Below the pieces are notes generated by a model. That model was given only the letters and a program-made list of their open reading frames with translations, was not told the DNA's origin and did not search any database. 64,000 nucleotides of DNA from Lutibacter sp. B2. GTDB lineage: Bacteria > Bacillota > Clostridia > Peptostreptococcales > Thermotaleaceae. The stretch spans positions 155,218-219,217 of the forward strand of contig JADPRS010000001.1 of assembly GCA_015686845.1 (NCBI GenBank), read 5' to 3'. Positions 1-8,520 of this stretch are shown piece by piece (positions within the stretch are counted from its first letter, which is position 1; every line of letters begins with the position of its first letter). The position numbers and the translations under genes are program-made.

Positions 1-641
1 ATTGCTGTACCAAAAGAATGAGGACTTAACCTATTTGTCCCTGCAATAAGACGATAATTAAAAGTACCACTAGTTGGAAATACAAAAGAATACGTAGTCT
101 TCATATTTTGTGTCATGGGCACAAGTTCTTTCATAACTACCTGTAAAGCATCTGCTGCTTTATTGTTATGATTAAATGAACAATTCTGATATCCAATTTT
201 TACATTTTCAAGATTTAACTTAATCTGTTCCTTAGAACCTCCATAAACCTCTTTTAATAATGAATATACTCTAATACGCCCAGGATCAAAATCTTTTTCC
301 ATTAATTGATGTATATCCGAAATAGGATATATCTGCTCCATCATATCTTGCAGGTCTGGGTTTCCTAATTTTTCTTGAAAGCTCTTTACTTTTTTGTCAT
401 CGTAAAGAATTTGTTTTCCTGATTTCATTACCACATATACCCTACCATCTGTCTTTCTTTCTACATTTTTAATATACTCAGGATAAGCCATCATCAAGCA
501 TAAAAGATCCCGCTTCATGGTACTATCATAAATCATAGCATCAGGGTTTTTAGAAACCCTATTTTGTAAAGATTCTTTTTCCACACATCCACTAATGAGA
601 CATATGCTTATAATCATTGTAGAAATAATTAGCTTTTTCAT
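1..641 (-). CDS. Lipoprotein with M15-type peptidase domain (partial, C-terminus outside window)
   Basis: This reading frame starts at ATG 639-641 and runs off the left edge without a stop, so only about 213 N-terminal residues are present. The first residues form a lipoprotein signal: a Lys-Lys charged start, a hydrophobic stretch and the lipobox LISGC, so it is probably anchored on the outer face of the membrane. The last visible residues, SPHSFGTAI, match the Zn-binding SxHxxGxAxD signature of M15 D-Ala-D-Ala carboxypeptidases and LD-endopeptidases. That suggests a peptidoglycan peptidase. The middle region is not recognised. The remaining Asp and His metal ligands lie outside the window, so activity cannot be judged. 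Confidence 0.75.
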   Translation of the reverse strand, partial: MKKLIISTMIISICLISGCVEKESLQNRVSKNPDAMIYDSTMKRDLLCLMMAYPEYIKNVERKTDGRVYVVMKSGKQILYDDKKVKSFQEKLGNPDLQDMMEQIYPISDIHQLMEKDFDPGRIRVYSLLKEVYGGSKEQIKLNLENVKIGYQNCSFNHNNKAADALQVVMKELVPMTQNMKTTYSFVFPTSGTFNYRLIAGTNRLSPHSFGTA

Positions 642-711
642 ATTCTATGCCATCCCTTTATAAAAGTTTTATAAAACAAATTATTTTCCCAGGAAATACT
701 CTGTTTTAAAT

Positions 712-760
712 AGTAAAGTTAAAGTTTAAGTTTTGCATTAACTTTAACTTTAACTTTACT
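712..760. repeat. Inverted repeat built from an ACTTTA-type heptamer
   Basis: The left arm 712-730 and right arm 740-760 are complementary over about 15 consecutive bases (AACTTTAACTTTACT on the right), with a 9-nt AT-rich loop. The right arm is itself a short direct repeat of TTAACTT units. It lies between the uraA terminator and the lipoprotein gene, at a place where the lipoprotein promoter would be expected. It could be an operator or a second hairpin; no protein family can be assigned. Confidence 0.5.
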
Positions 761-766
761 GTTTTA

Positions 767-809
767 TCAAAAAACCACTTCTTATTTATGATTAGAAGTG
801 GTTTTTTGA
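767..809 (-). terminator. Terminator of uraA
   Basis: A stem of AAAAAACCACTTCT and AGAAGTGGTTTTTT surrounds a 10-nt loop, starting 8 nt after the uraA stop. The T-run on the minus strand makes it a factor-independent terminator; the A/T symmetry means it may also work on the plus strand. Confidence 0.85.
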
Positions 810-817
810 TATATTTA

Positions 818-2074
818 TTATTCTTCATTTTCCCTTATCATATGCAATTTATCAAAAGCTTGAAAAATAAAGCTTAATAAAATTGCAATGATTGTAGCTA
901 ATGCCATTCCTTTCAGCTCTACTGTACCTATATTAACATGAATTCCACTAATACCAATAATCAAAACGACGGAAGTCAATACTAAGTTTTTAGAATTACT
1001 ATAGTCTACTTTTTCTTCTACTAGCATTCTAATACCTGATGATGCAATCACACCAAAGAGCAATAAAGATACGCCTCCCATAACGGGCGTTGGAATTGTT
1101 TGAATTAAAGCCATTAATTTCCCCACAAAAGACAATAGTATAGATAATATTGCAGCTCCACCAATAACCCAAACACTATACACGCCCGTAATAGCCATAA
1201 CACCAATATTTTCTCCATATGTTGTTACGGGTACTGAACCAAAACATCCTGAAACAATGGTAGATATACCATCTCCCAACAAAGAACGATGTAGTCCTGG
1301 TTTTCTCATTAAATCCTTTTGTACAATATTCCCCGTAACGATAAGATGCCCTATATGTTCTGATATGACCACAAGTGTTGCAGGTAAAATCACCATAATT
1401 GCATCTAATCTAAATTCTGGTTTGTAAAATTTAGGCAGTGCAAACCATGGTGCTTCTATAATCTGCGTAAAATCTACAATATCAAGACAAATAGATAATA
1501 TATACCCTGAAATAATCCCAATCAATATAGGAATAACCCCAAAAAATCCTCTAAAAACTACAGACCCAATGGTTACAATTGCAAATGTGGCCATTGAAAC
1601 GATGATTGTTTTCGTTTGGAGAATATCAGCTGTAAATCCAGCCATATCTGCTGCAACTGGAGCCAGTTCTAATCCAATCACTGCAACAATTGCGCCTATG
1701 GCAGCTGGTGGAAATACTACATCAATCCAATCTATTCCAACCATACGAATGATTAATGCTACTACTGAAAAAATCACACCAGCAGCAATAAATCCTCCTA
1801 AAACTGTATTGTATCCATATTTTGATAGAACCATTAAACCTGGCGATATAAATGCAAAACTAGACCCTAAAAATGATGGGATCTTTCCCTTAGTAATCAG
1901 TATAAATAACAAAGTTCCTATCCCATTAAATAGTAATACAATAGCTGGATTAATGTTAAATATAGTGGGTACTAGTACCGATGCACCAAACATTGCAAAA
2001 AGATGCTGTACACTTAAAGGGATCGTTTCTAAAATGGGTAATTTTTCTTCTACGTCTACTTTCCTTTTCTTCAT
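818..2074 (-). CDS. uraA: Uracil permease (NCS2 family)
   Basis: A 418-residue integral membrane protein of the NCS2 nucleobase:cation symporter family, expected to import uracil with protons. It has a charged cytoplasmic N-terminus followed by about 14 hydrophobic segments. The stretch TTYGENIGVMAITGVYSVWV, near residue 275, is the family's substrate-binding signature with the Glu of the uracil site, and the earlier SEHIGHL motif carries the second conserved Glu. Length is normal for UraA/PyrP. The ATG is preceded by AAAGGAG. It stands alone between two terminators. No PyrR attenuator or pyrimidine leader is visible upstream, so its regulation is not evident. Confidence 0.93.
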   Translation of the reverse strand: MKKRKVDVEEKLPILETIPLSVQHLFAMFGASVLVPTIFNINPAIVLLFNGIGTLLFILITKGKIPSFLGSSFAFISPGLMVLSKYGYNTVLGGFIAAGVIFSVVALIIRMVGIDWIDVVFPPAAIGAIVAVIGLELAPVAADMAGFTADILQTKTIIVSMATFAIVTIGSVVFRGFFGVIPILIGIISGYILSICLDIVDFTQIIEAPWFALPKFYKPEFRLDAIMVILPATLVVISEHIGHLIVTGNIVQKDLMRKPGLHRSLLGDGISTIVSGCFGSVPVTTYGENIGVMAITGVYSVWVIGGAAILSILLSFVGKLMALIQTIPTPVMGGVSLLLFGVIASSGIRMLVEEKVDYSNSKNLVLTSVVLIIGISGIHVNIGTVELKGMALATIIAILLSFIFQAFDKLHMIRENEE

Positions 2075-2116
2075 CCTATCGCTCCTTTAATTTTGTCTTT
2101 CGTTTATTTCACTGAG

Positions 2117-2143
2117 AAACCCCATCATTCTACAATGGGGTTT
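2117..2143 (-). terminator. Probable weak terminator after the ClpE-like gene
   Basis: AAACCCCAT and ATGGGGTTT form a 9-bp stem with a 9-nt loop just beyond the stop at 2152. On the minus strand only three T residues follow the stem, so termination there may be partial. The plus strand carries five T residues. Confidence 0.55.
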
Positions 2144-2151
2144 TTAAATGT

Positions 2152-4431
2152 TTATACTAGAACTATTTTTCCATCTTCTACATTCACTTTGATATGATTA
2201 CCTTCTTTAAATCTATTTTGAAGATATGCTTCCGCAATTTCGTCTTCAATATATCGTTGAATCGTTCTTCTTAAAGGTCTAGCACCATATTTATCATCAT
2301 ATCCCTTTTCTAATATAAATTCATTTACTTCCTCTGAAATTTCTATGGTCATATCTTTTTCCTTTACTTCATCCATTACTTCTTTCATCATTAAATCTAT
2401 AATTTGACGAAGCTGTCCTTTCGTAAGACTAGTAAATACTATGGTTTCATCTATTCTATTTAAAAATTCTGGTCTAAATATTTTTCTTAATGCCTCTTTC
2501 ATTTCATTTTCCAAATCACTATAAGTATCCTTACCAAAACCTATTTGACTTGATTTAAAATTAGTTCCTGCATTGGATGTCATAATAATTACAGTATTTT
2601 CAAAAGAAACAACTCTACCTTGACTATCTGTCAATCTTCCATCTTCAAGAATCTGCAAAAGCATATTAAACACATCTACATGTGCTTTTTCAATTTCATC
2701 TAAGAGAATAACAGAATAAGGCTTTCTTCTTACCTTTTCAGTAAGTTGCCCGCCTTGATCATATCCTACATATCCTGGAGGTGCTCCAATCAACTTCGAA
2801 ACCGTATGTTTCTCCATATATTCAGACATATCAACCCTGATCATAGCTTCTTCGCTTCCAAAAAGCTCATACGCAAGTGCTTTTACTACTTCTGTTTTTC
2901 CAACGCCTGTAGGTCCTACGAAAATAAATGAAGCAGGCTTTTTCTTTTTTCTAAATCCTGCACGATTACGTCTTATTGTTTTAGATAAACTTATAATGGC
3001 TTCATCTTGCCCTATAATTCTTGTATGTAATCGTTCTTCCAAAGTTAATAACTTCTCAGCTTCCTCTTCCGTAATCTTTTGTACTGGAATTTTAGTCCAA
3101 GCCTCGATTACAAAGGCAACATCTTCTATCGTAATTTCTACATTACTAGATTTTTCTTGAATTTCATTCATTTTTTCATTAATTTTAAATTCACTCATTT
3201 TACATTGAGCAATTTTTTCATAATTATTATCCATTGCTGCAGTTTCTTTCTCTTCTTGAATTTTTTTCAACTCTTCTTTTAATGCTTCCAACTCTATAAG
3301 CCCTTCATTTTTTAAATTTGCTCTGGAACCAGCTTCATCAATTACATCTATTGCTTTATCTGGTAAAAATCTTTCTGTTATATACCTTTCCGATAAATGA
3401 ACAGTGGCTTTTATTACTTCATCAGATATTTTTACTTCATGATACTCTTCATAATAGTTTTTTATACCATTTAAGATTTCTATGGTTTCTTCAATAGTAG
3501 GTTCTTCAACGAGTACAGGTTGAAATCTTCTTTCTAGTGCTCCATCTTTTTCTATATGCTTTCTATATTCTTCAATCGTCGTTGCACCAATTACTTGTAT
3601 TTCACCCTTAGCAAGCGCAGGCTTTAAAATATTAGCAGCATTCATAACGCCTCCATGAACCTCTCCTGCGCCCATAATGTTGTGAACCTCGTCAATAACT
3701 AAGATAATATTGCCACATTCTGTAGCTTCTTTTATGATGGATTTCATACGCCCTTCAAACTGTCCTCTAAATTGTGTTCCTGCCACAACAGCTGTTAAAT
3801 CCAAAAGATACACTTCTGCATCAAACAATTTAGTCGGTACCTGTTTTTCAACAATTCTTACAGCCAAACCTTCCGCTATTGCTGTTTTTCCAACACCAGG
3901 TTCACCAATTAATATAGGGTTATTTTTCGTTCTTCTGTTTAAAATTTGTACTGCCCTATCGATTTCTCTATTCCTTCCAATAATCTTATCAACTTCCTTA
4001 TTCTTAGCCTTTTCTGTTAAATTCACACCATATGTATCTAAATGTTTTTTCTTGTTTTTAAACTTTTCATTTTTTTTCTTATCCTTTACATCTTCATTTG
4101 TATTTGAAAAATGGTCTTCTTCGTCTATTTGGTCCTCTTCATAATCCGTATCTTTCATTTTGGGAAATGCACCCTTTAAAAAGTTCGTAAACATATTGTC
4201 TTTACCTAATTCGTCCTTATCTATATCTTGAAACACATCACCCATTTGTTCTGTTAAATTCTCAATATCTTCTATACTCATACCCGCTTGCTTCATCAAT
4301 TGATCTACTACTGGGATCCCTATTTTCTTTGCACATTCCATGCAATAGCCTTTAATCTCCGATTTTTCACTCTCTCCTTGTGACGTAAATACGATTGCTA
4401 AGTTTTTCTTACAAATAGAACACATCTGCAT
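2152..4431 (-). CDS. clpE: Clp-family AAA+ unfoldase, ClpE-like with N-terminal zinc finger
   Basis: A HSP100 ATPase that should unfold substrates for ClpP. The N-terminus has a four-Cys zinc finger (CSIC about 22 residues before CMEC), as in ClpE; the double Clp_N repeat of ClpC is absent. The first AAA domain has Walker A GEPGVGKTA and Walker B VIDEVHN. A coiled-coil middle region follows, then the second AAA domain with GPTGVGKTE and LLDEIEKAH, and a ClpB-type C-terminal domain (GARPLRRTI). An IGFG tripeptide-type loop after the second AAA core is the usual ClpP docking element. I place the start at ATG 4429-4431 because GGAG at 4441-4444 is 9 nt upstream; an in-frame TTG at 4446 overlaps that Shine-Dalgarno. 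ClpC remains the alternative name. No CtsR box was found upstream. Confidence 0.88.
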   Translation of the reverse strand: MQMCSICKKNLAIVFTSQGESEKSEIKGYCMECAKKIGIPVVDQLMKQAGMSIEDIENLTEQMGDVFQDIDKDELGKDNMFTNFLKGAFPKMKDTDYEEDQIDEEDHFSNTNEDVKDKKKNEKFKNKKKHLDTYGVNLTEKAKNKEVDKIIGRNREIDRAVQILNRRTKNNPILIGEPGVGKTAIAEGLAVRIVEKQVPTKLFDAEVYLLDLTAVVAGTQFRGQFEGRMKSIIKEATECGNIILVIDEVHNIMGAGEVHGGVMNAANILKPALAKGEIQVIGATTIEEYRKHIEKDGALERRFQPVLVEEPTIEETIEILNGIKNYYEEYHEVKISDEVIKATVHLSERYITERFLPDKAIDVIDEAGSRANLKNEGLIELEALKEELKKIQEEKETAAMDNNYEKIAQCKMSEFKINEKMNEIQEKSSNVEITIEDVAFVIEAWTKIPVQKITEEEAEKLLTLEERLHTRIIGQDEAIISLSKTIRRNRAGFRKKKKPASFIFVGPTGVGKTEVVKALAYELFGSEEAMIRVDMSEYMEKHTVSKLIGAPPGYVGYDQGGQLTEKVRRKPYSVILLDEIEKAHVDVFNMLLQILEDGRLTDSQGRVVSFENTVIIMTSNAGTNFKSSQIGFGKDTYSDLENEMKEALRKIFRPEFLNRIDETIVFTSLTKGQLRQIIDLMMKEVMDEVKEKDMTIEISEEVNEFILEKGYDDKYGARPLRRTIQRYIEDEIAEAYLQNRFKEGNHIKVNVEDGKIVLV

Positions 4432-4560
4432 ATATATCATCTCCAAACTCTCATGTTTAAATAAAATTATTTTTATTACAGTATAACATATTTGTATATA
4501 TATTGAGAAAAAAGTCCTCTATACTATTTTTCCATACTTGTTTTTTTATATGTATATATT

Positions 4561-4606
4561 GTTCACGAAATATAACAGCTATATTTTTTAATAAGGTTCG
4601 TGTTTA
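4561..4606. promoter_or_regulatory. Probable PurR operator (pair of inverted PurBoxes)
   Basis: CACGAAATAT at 4564-4573 and, inverted, TAAGGTTCGTGTTTA around 4593-4606 give two PurBox-like half-sites with the conserved central CGAA. The CGAA centres are 31 bp apart, which fits the known arrangement in Bacillus subtilis of two inverted boxes separated by 16-17 bp. The site lies 45-90 bp upstream of the pbuG -35 box, and pbuG is a known PurR target in Bacillus. The second box matches best. The match was made by eye. Confidence 0.45.
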
Positions 4607-4650
4607 TATAAATAATATTACTAATATTCATATAAAAATTCGTCTAAGTA

Positions 4651-4679
4651 TTGACTCTGAGGTATAAATACATTACTAT
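4651..4679 (+). promoter_or_regulatory. Sigma-A promoter of pbuG
   Basis: TTGACT at 4651-4656, a 17-bp spacer and TACTAT at 4674-4679. Transcription would begin near 4686, about 24 nt before the guanine aptamer. Upstream of this promoter, 4447-4650 is AT-rich and holds no gene; the PurBox pair is the only structure I see there. Confidence 0.65.
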
Positions 4680-4707
4680 TGTATAGGCGAACAAACTAAA
4701 TATAAAC

Positions 4708-4804
4708 TTCCATATAATTCGTGTAATAAGGTCACGAAGTTTCTACCAGCTAACCGTAAATTGCCTGACTATGGACTAAAAAACGATAGTAAGTCTATTA
4801 GTCA
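4708..4804 (+). ncRNA. Guanine (purine) riboswitch controlling pbuG
   Basis: The aptamer spans 4710-4774: short P1 (CCATA with TATGG), the J1/2 TATAAT, P2 TCGTG/CACGA capped by the conserved ATAAGG loop, the invariant core AGTTTCTACC, and P3 with a CCGTAAA loop. The specificity base (C in GACTATG, position 4769) is cytosine, which selects guanine or hypoxanthine; adenine sensors have T. An alternative hairpin pairs 4766-4777 with 4792-4804, consuming the P1 3' strand and ending directly at the Shine-Dalgarno AAGGGAGG. There is no T-run, so control of translation seems likelier than termination. Guanine binding is expected to lower expression. Confidence 0.93.
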
Positions 4805-4818
4805 AGGGAGGACATCCA

Positions 4819-6177
4819 ATGGAATTAACAAAACAAAAGAACAACACTTCAACTTTAGACCGCATGTTTAAATTAACGGAGAACGGTACAAATGTAAAAA
4901 CAGAAATTATTGCAGGCATTACAACTTTTATGACAATGGCATACATTCTCATTGTTAATCCAAGTATTTTATCATCTACGGGTATGGACTTTGGCGCATT
5001 ATTTACAGCAACAGCATTATCCGCAGTAGTTGCTACATTAGTAATGGCTCTTTATGCAAATCTTCCATTTGCATTAGCACCTGCCATGGGCCCTAACGCA
5101 TTCTTTGCTTTTACAGTGGTGAAAAGCATGGGCTATTCCTGGGAGTTAGCTTTAACTGCAGTCTTTTTAGAAGGTATTATATTCATTCTTCTTACTTTTG
5201 TAAATGTCAGAGAAGCCATCATAAATGCCATTCCGTTGGTTCTTAAAAAAGCTGTTTCTGTTGGTATAGGACTTTTCATAGCATTTTTAGGTCTTTTTAA
5301 TGCTGGCATCGTAGTAACAGGTATGTTTCATATGGGTGATGGTAAATTAGATGGTGTTCCCGTAGCACTTGGCCATATTACTTCTGGTCCAGCTCTATTG
5401 GCAGTCATCGGATTAATTATTACAAGTTGCCTACTTGCAAAGAACGTTAAGGGTGCATTACTATTAGGAATACTATCTACAACGATCATTGGTATACCTA
5501 TGGGTGTTACACAATTACCAGAAGGATTAAACTTTATAAGTGCGCCACCATCCTTAACACCTATATTTTTCAAATTTGATTTTTCAGATATATTTTCTTT
5601 GAAAATGCTTACAGTATTGTTTACATTCTTATTCGTTGATATGTTTGATACGGTTGGTACACTTGTTGGTGTTGCCACAAAAGCAAATATGCTAGATGAA
5701 GAAGGAAAAGTGCCTAGAGCAAAAGAGGCATTATTCGCAGATGCAGTTGGAACTACCTTCGGTGCAATTTTAGGTACAAGTACTGTAACAACTTTTGTAG
5801 AAAGTGCTTCTGGTGTTGCTGATGGAGGTAGAACTGGACTTACCGCACTGTCTACAGCATGTATGTTTGCTTTAGCATTATTTTTATCTCCATTATTTAT
5901 AATGATTCCACAAGCCGCTACCGCACCCGCACTAATTTTGGTGGGATTATTTATGATGTCACCTATAAAAGAGATCAATTTTGACGACTTTACTGAATCC
6001 ATTCCAGTTTTTTTAACAATCATAATGATGCCACTTACTTATAGCATTTCAGAAGGTATCATATTTGGTATATTAAGCTTTGTTATATTAAAACTTGCAA
6101 CTGGAAAACAAAAAGAATTATCTCCTTTAATGTATGTAATTTCGTTACTATTTATAATAAAAATGATTGTTGGTTAA
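4819..6177 (+). CDS. pbuG: Guanine/hypoxanthine permease (AzgA-type NCS2 family)
   Basis: A 452-residue membrane transporter with about 12-14 hydrophobic segments. The motif LAPAMGPNAFFAFTVV near residue 90 and FVDMFDTVGTLVG near residue 273 are signatures of the PbuG/PbuO/AzgA hypoxanthine-guanine permeases rather than of the UraA branch. It would import purine bases into the cell for salvage. Length is normal. The ATG follows AGGGAGG by 7 nt. A guanine riboswitch and probable PurR boxes lie upstream, which fits a purine uptake role, and a strong terminator follows, so the gene is monocistronic. Confidence 0.95.
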   Translation: MELTKQKNNTSTLDRMFKLTENGTNVKTEIIAGITTFMTMAYILIVNPSILSSTGMDFGALFTATALSAVVATLVMALYANLPFALAPAMGPNAFFAFTVVKSMGYSWELALTAVFLEGIIFILLTFVNVREAIINAIPLVLKKAVSVGIGLFIAFLGLFNAGIVVTGMFHMGDGKLDGVPVALGHITSGPALLAVIGLIITSCLLAKNVKGALLLGILSTTIIGIPMGVTQLPEGLNFISAPPSLTPIFFKFDFSDIFSLKMLTVLFTFLFVDMFDTVGTLVGVATKANMLDEEGKVPRAKEALFADAVGTTFGAILGTSTVTTFVESASGVADGGRTGLTALSTACMFALALFLSPLFIMIPQAATAPALILVGLFMMSPIKEINFDDFTESIPVFLTIIMMPLTYSISEGIIFGILSFVILKLATGKQKELSPLMYVISLLFIIKMIVG

Positions 6178-6213
6178 AATATATTTTCAAAATAAAATAC
6201 ACTTTTAGAATAG

Positions 6214-6238
6214 AAAAACCCTTCTTTAGGGTTTTTTT
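6214..6238 (+). terminator. Terminator of pbuG, shared with convergent glnL
   Basis: AAAAACCCT and AGGGTTTTT flank a 5-nt loop, followed by a T-run. It lies between two converging genes and its A/T symmetry would let it stop transcripts from both sides. Confidence 0.88.
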
Positions 6239-6245
6239 AATTCTT

Positions 6246-7142
6246 TTACATTTTTAATTCTACAATAATTCCTTCAATAAATTTTTTCACATTGATTTTT
6301 CCACCACAGGATGATTTTCCTCTAGCATAATCCATTTGTTTTCTTACTTCTTTAAAATTAAATAAAACACTGCTATATTTTACAAATATTTCATTGCTAT
6401 AATCTTCTATCCCCAGGTTCGCCAGATTACTTAGTGCTTTGTTCATAGCCCTACGTATCCTTTGCTCTATGGTTCTTGTATTTAATGACATATCATACAC
6501 TTCACTATATCTTTCACTTAGCAATACATACAACTGAGACATTTTTTGGTGTAATAAATTATTTCTAGCAATATTGTCTTCCTCTAACAATATTACGATC
6601 ATTTCAATAATATCATTGCTTCCTGCCTCTCCATTAACACCTAATTGAGAAAGTATTTTCTTTAGTCTATCCTTGTCAGTAATAATACTATTATCTTTTA
6701 CCCCTGTATATTTTTGAAATTCACTAATACTAGAAAATGCCTTCTCGAAAGATTTGATTACTTGTTGCATTTTTAATCTTTCTTTTACTTTATCAATTAC
6801 GGCTCTTACCTCGATCACATTGATGGGCTTATTGATAAAAAACTCAATGCTTTTTGTATATGCTTTTGATATCATTTCTTTAGAAGTAACTTGAGAAATC
6901 ATAATAAAGTGTGTATTCATATTACATTCTCTTATTTTAGATACAATTGTTATTCCATCTATTCCAGGCAATAGTAAATCGATCAATACAATATCTGGAT
7001 TTAATTTTTTGATATCTTCAATGGCATCTATTCCATTATCTGCGTCTCCAACTACATCTCCTAAATTAAATTGACATATAATATTTTGCAAAACCTTCCT
7101 TATACTTTTATCATCATCTACAATATAAAAATTTAAGTCCAT
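6246..7142 (-). CDS. glnL: Response regulator with YcbB/GlnL-type DNA-binding domain
   Basis: This protein has an N-terminal receiver domain (residues 1-122) with acidic pair DDD near residue 9, phosphoacceptor Asp in LIDLLLPGIDG and conserved Lys in NKPINVIEV. The C-terminal half carries a helical segment with QRIRRAMNKALSNLANLG and a NVKKFIEG end, matching the GlnL (YcbB) effector domain of Bacillus subtilis nearly end to end. GlnL there responds to glutamine and activates glutaminase and transporter genes. I prefer ATG 7142 because AAGGA is 9 nt upstream; an in-frame TTG at 7145 also exists. It overlaps or touches the end of the kinase gene, so the two are cotranscribed. The target genes here are unknown. 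Confidence 0.85.
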   Translation of the reverse strand: MDLNFYIVDDDKSIRKVLQNIICQFNLGDVVGDADNGIDAIEDIKKLNPDIVLIDLLLPGIDGITIVSKIRECNMNTHFIMISQVTSKEMISKAYTKSIEFFINKPINVIEVRAVIDKVKERLKMQQVIKSFEKAFSSISEFQKYTGVKDNSIITDKDRLKKILSQLGVNGEAGSNDIIEMIVILLEEDNIARNNLLHQKMSQLYVLLSERYSEVYDMSLNTRTIEQRIRRAMNKALSNLANLGIEDYSNEIFVKYSSVLFNFKEVRKQMDYARGKSSCGGKINVKKFIEGIIVELKM

Positions 7143-7146
7143 CAAA

Positions 7147-8415
7147 TCACTTCCTTTGCATAATTGAAAATTTAGGAATCCTTATGGTAAAAATAGTATT
7201 TATATCTTTTCTTGAACACACAATAATACTTCCATTAAAGTGTTTTTCGATTAACTGTTTTACATGGGTTAGTCCAATACCTGTTGACATTTCACCCGTA
7301 AATGCATTAAATTTTGTTGAAAATCCTGGTTCAAAAATCAAATCTACATCTTCTTGTTCTATCCCACTTCCATCATCTATAACATTAAATATACAATCCT
7401 CACCTTCTATCACTTGGGTAACCATAATATGGCCATCTTGGTTCATAGCTTCGATTGCATTGATAATAAGATTATTTAAAATAGATATGAGTGGATAAAA
7501 TTCCTGGGTTGTAAGATTATTTTCATGTTGAAACTTTAACACAATTTTCTTTTCTGTTATATCCAGTACTTTTTGTGTATTATCTCTAATAATTCCAAAG
7601 ATCTCTTTTATACCCATACAAGAGCTTTTATTTTCTTCTGAAATGGTTTTTTCTATTCCTGTGGCAACTCTCATGTAATCTTTTTTTATCTCATGAATGT
7701 CTTTTGCTACAGACAAAGCATCCTCTTTTAATTCATCCTCTCTTAACTTTTCATACAAAGCATAACTTTTGCTCATTGCATCTTCAATATCAATGGTTGA
7801 TTTCCTTAGAAAAAATAACTCTGTTTTTAAATTTGCAATAAACATGACTAACTCCCTATATTTTTTTTCACTTTGCTCCCTATTATATCTATTCCTATAG
7901 TAAATAATTACATAATAAATATTTACCGTAACCAACGTTCTTAAAATACCTATCATTATAATATATAAAATTTCATTTTCAAATGCATAATTTATATTTT
8001 CTCTATTTATTGATATTTCCACAACATTTGGAATGGTTTCACAAAACCAAAGAAACAATATACCCAACTGTGGTACTTTTATCTTTTCTCGAATATCAAA
8101 TAGTTCAAACATAATTCCAAAAAACATATAAAATATGGCTACCTGATAATACATTCCCAGTACTTGTCCTAGTGTAACTTGTGGATTACTAATCATATAC
8201 ACAAAACATCTAAACACAAGAACAAATCCACCTACCATATTTGTACCTAATAGAATGGGAATATCTTTAAAATATAAAAGCATAAGGGCAAGAACCGTTA
8301 CACTAAGGGAAAATCTAAAATTGGAATTAAATGGAGTGAAATAAAATTGTCCTGTAAAAGTTGTAAATATACACATAGCCAAAATATTTTCCACTTTTTT
8401 TCTATCCAAGTTCAA
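7147..8415 (-). CDS. glnK: Membrane sensor histidine kinase, GlnK-like
   Basis: A 422-residue kinase with about six hydrophobic segments in the first 175 residues, a linker coiled coil (185-260) and a C-terminal HATPase domain. The N box lies around NNLIINAIEAMNQDG, the G1 box is DDGSGIEQED and the G2 box is STGIGLTHVKQL. No canonical H-box motif stands out; the phospho-His is probably in DIHEIKKDYMRV, as in the Spo0B/DcuS/GlnK-like family whose H box is degenerate. The TTG start is preceded by GAGGAG. It lies directly upstream of glnL and is the obvious partner. The name is by partner and context and less certain than for glnL. Confidence 0.78.
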   Translation of the reverse strand: MNLDRKKVENILAMCIFTTFTGQFYFTPFNSNFRFSLSVTVLALMLLYFKDIPILLGTNMVGGFVLVFRCFVYMISNPQVTLGQVLGMYYQVAIFYMFFGIMFELFDIREKIKVPQLGILFLWFCETIPNVVEISINRENINYAFENEILYIIMIGILRTLVTVNIYYVIIYYRNRYNREQSEKKYRELVMFIANLKTELFFLRKSTIDIEDAMSKSYALYEKLREDELKEDALSVAKDIHEIKKDYMRVATGIEKTISEENKSSCMGIKEIFGIIRDNTQKVLDITEKKIVLKFQHENNLTTQEFYPLISILNNLIINAIEAMNQDGHIMVTQVIEGEDCIFNVIDDGSGIEQEDVDLIFEPGFSTKFNAFTGEMSTGIGLTHVKQLIEKHFNGSIIVCSRKDINTIFTIRIPKFSIMQRK

Positions 8416-8459
8416 CAGCTCTCCTCTTTAATAATTACTATTTTTTATATTTTCTTGAT

Positions 8460-8468
8460 ATTATATCA
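8460..8468 (-). promoter_or_regulatory. Possible extended -10 promoter before the kinase gene
   Basis: On the minus strand TGATATAAT is an extended -10 element about 45 nt upstream of the TTG start of the kinase gene. No convincing -35 box accompanies it. The kinase pair could instead be read through from the 112-residue gene upstream. Confidence 0.35.
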
Positions 8469-8520
8469 TTAAATTGGCAAATACGGGATAATTTTATCTC
8501 CACCTTATAAAATAAATACC

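Noticed and set aside
1569..2090. A 173-codon plus-strand frame opposite uraA.
   Set aside because: It is an antisense shadow of a transporter gene, with low-complexity composition and no ribosome binding site.
4640..4710. A possible second riboswitch (PRPP or ykkC type) in tandem with the guanine aptamer.
   Set aside because: The conserved bases of the ykkC/PRPP class are missing; the segment is explained by a sigma-A promoter.
5328..6023. A 231-codon minus-strand frame opposite pbuG.
   Set aside because: It is antisense to a clear permease gene, with no start signals; the sense strand explains the open frame.
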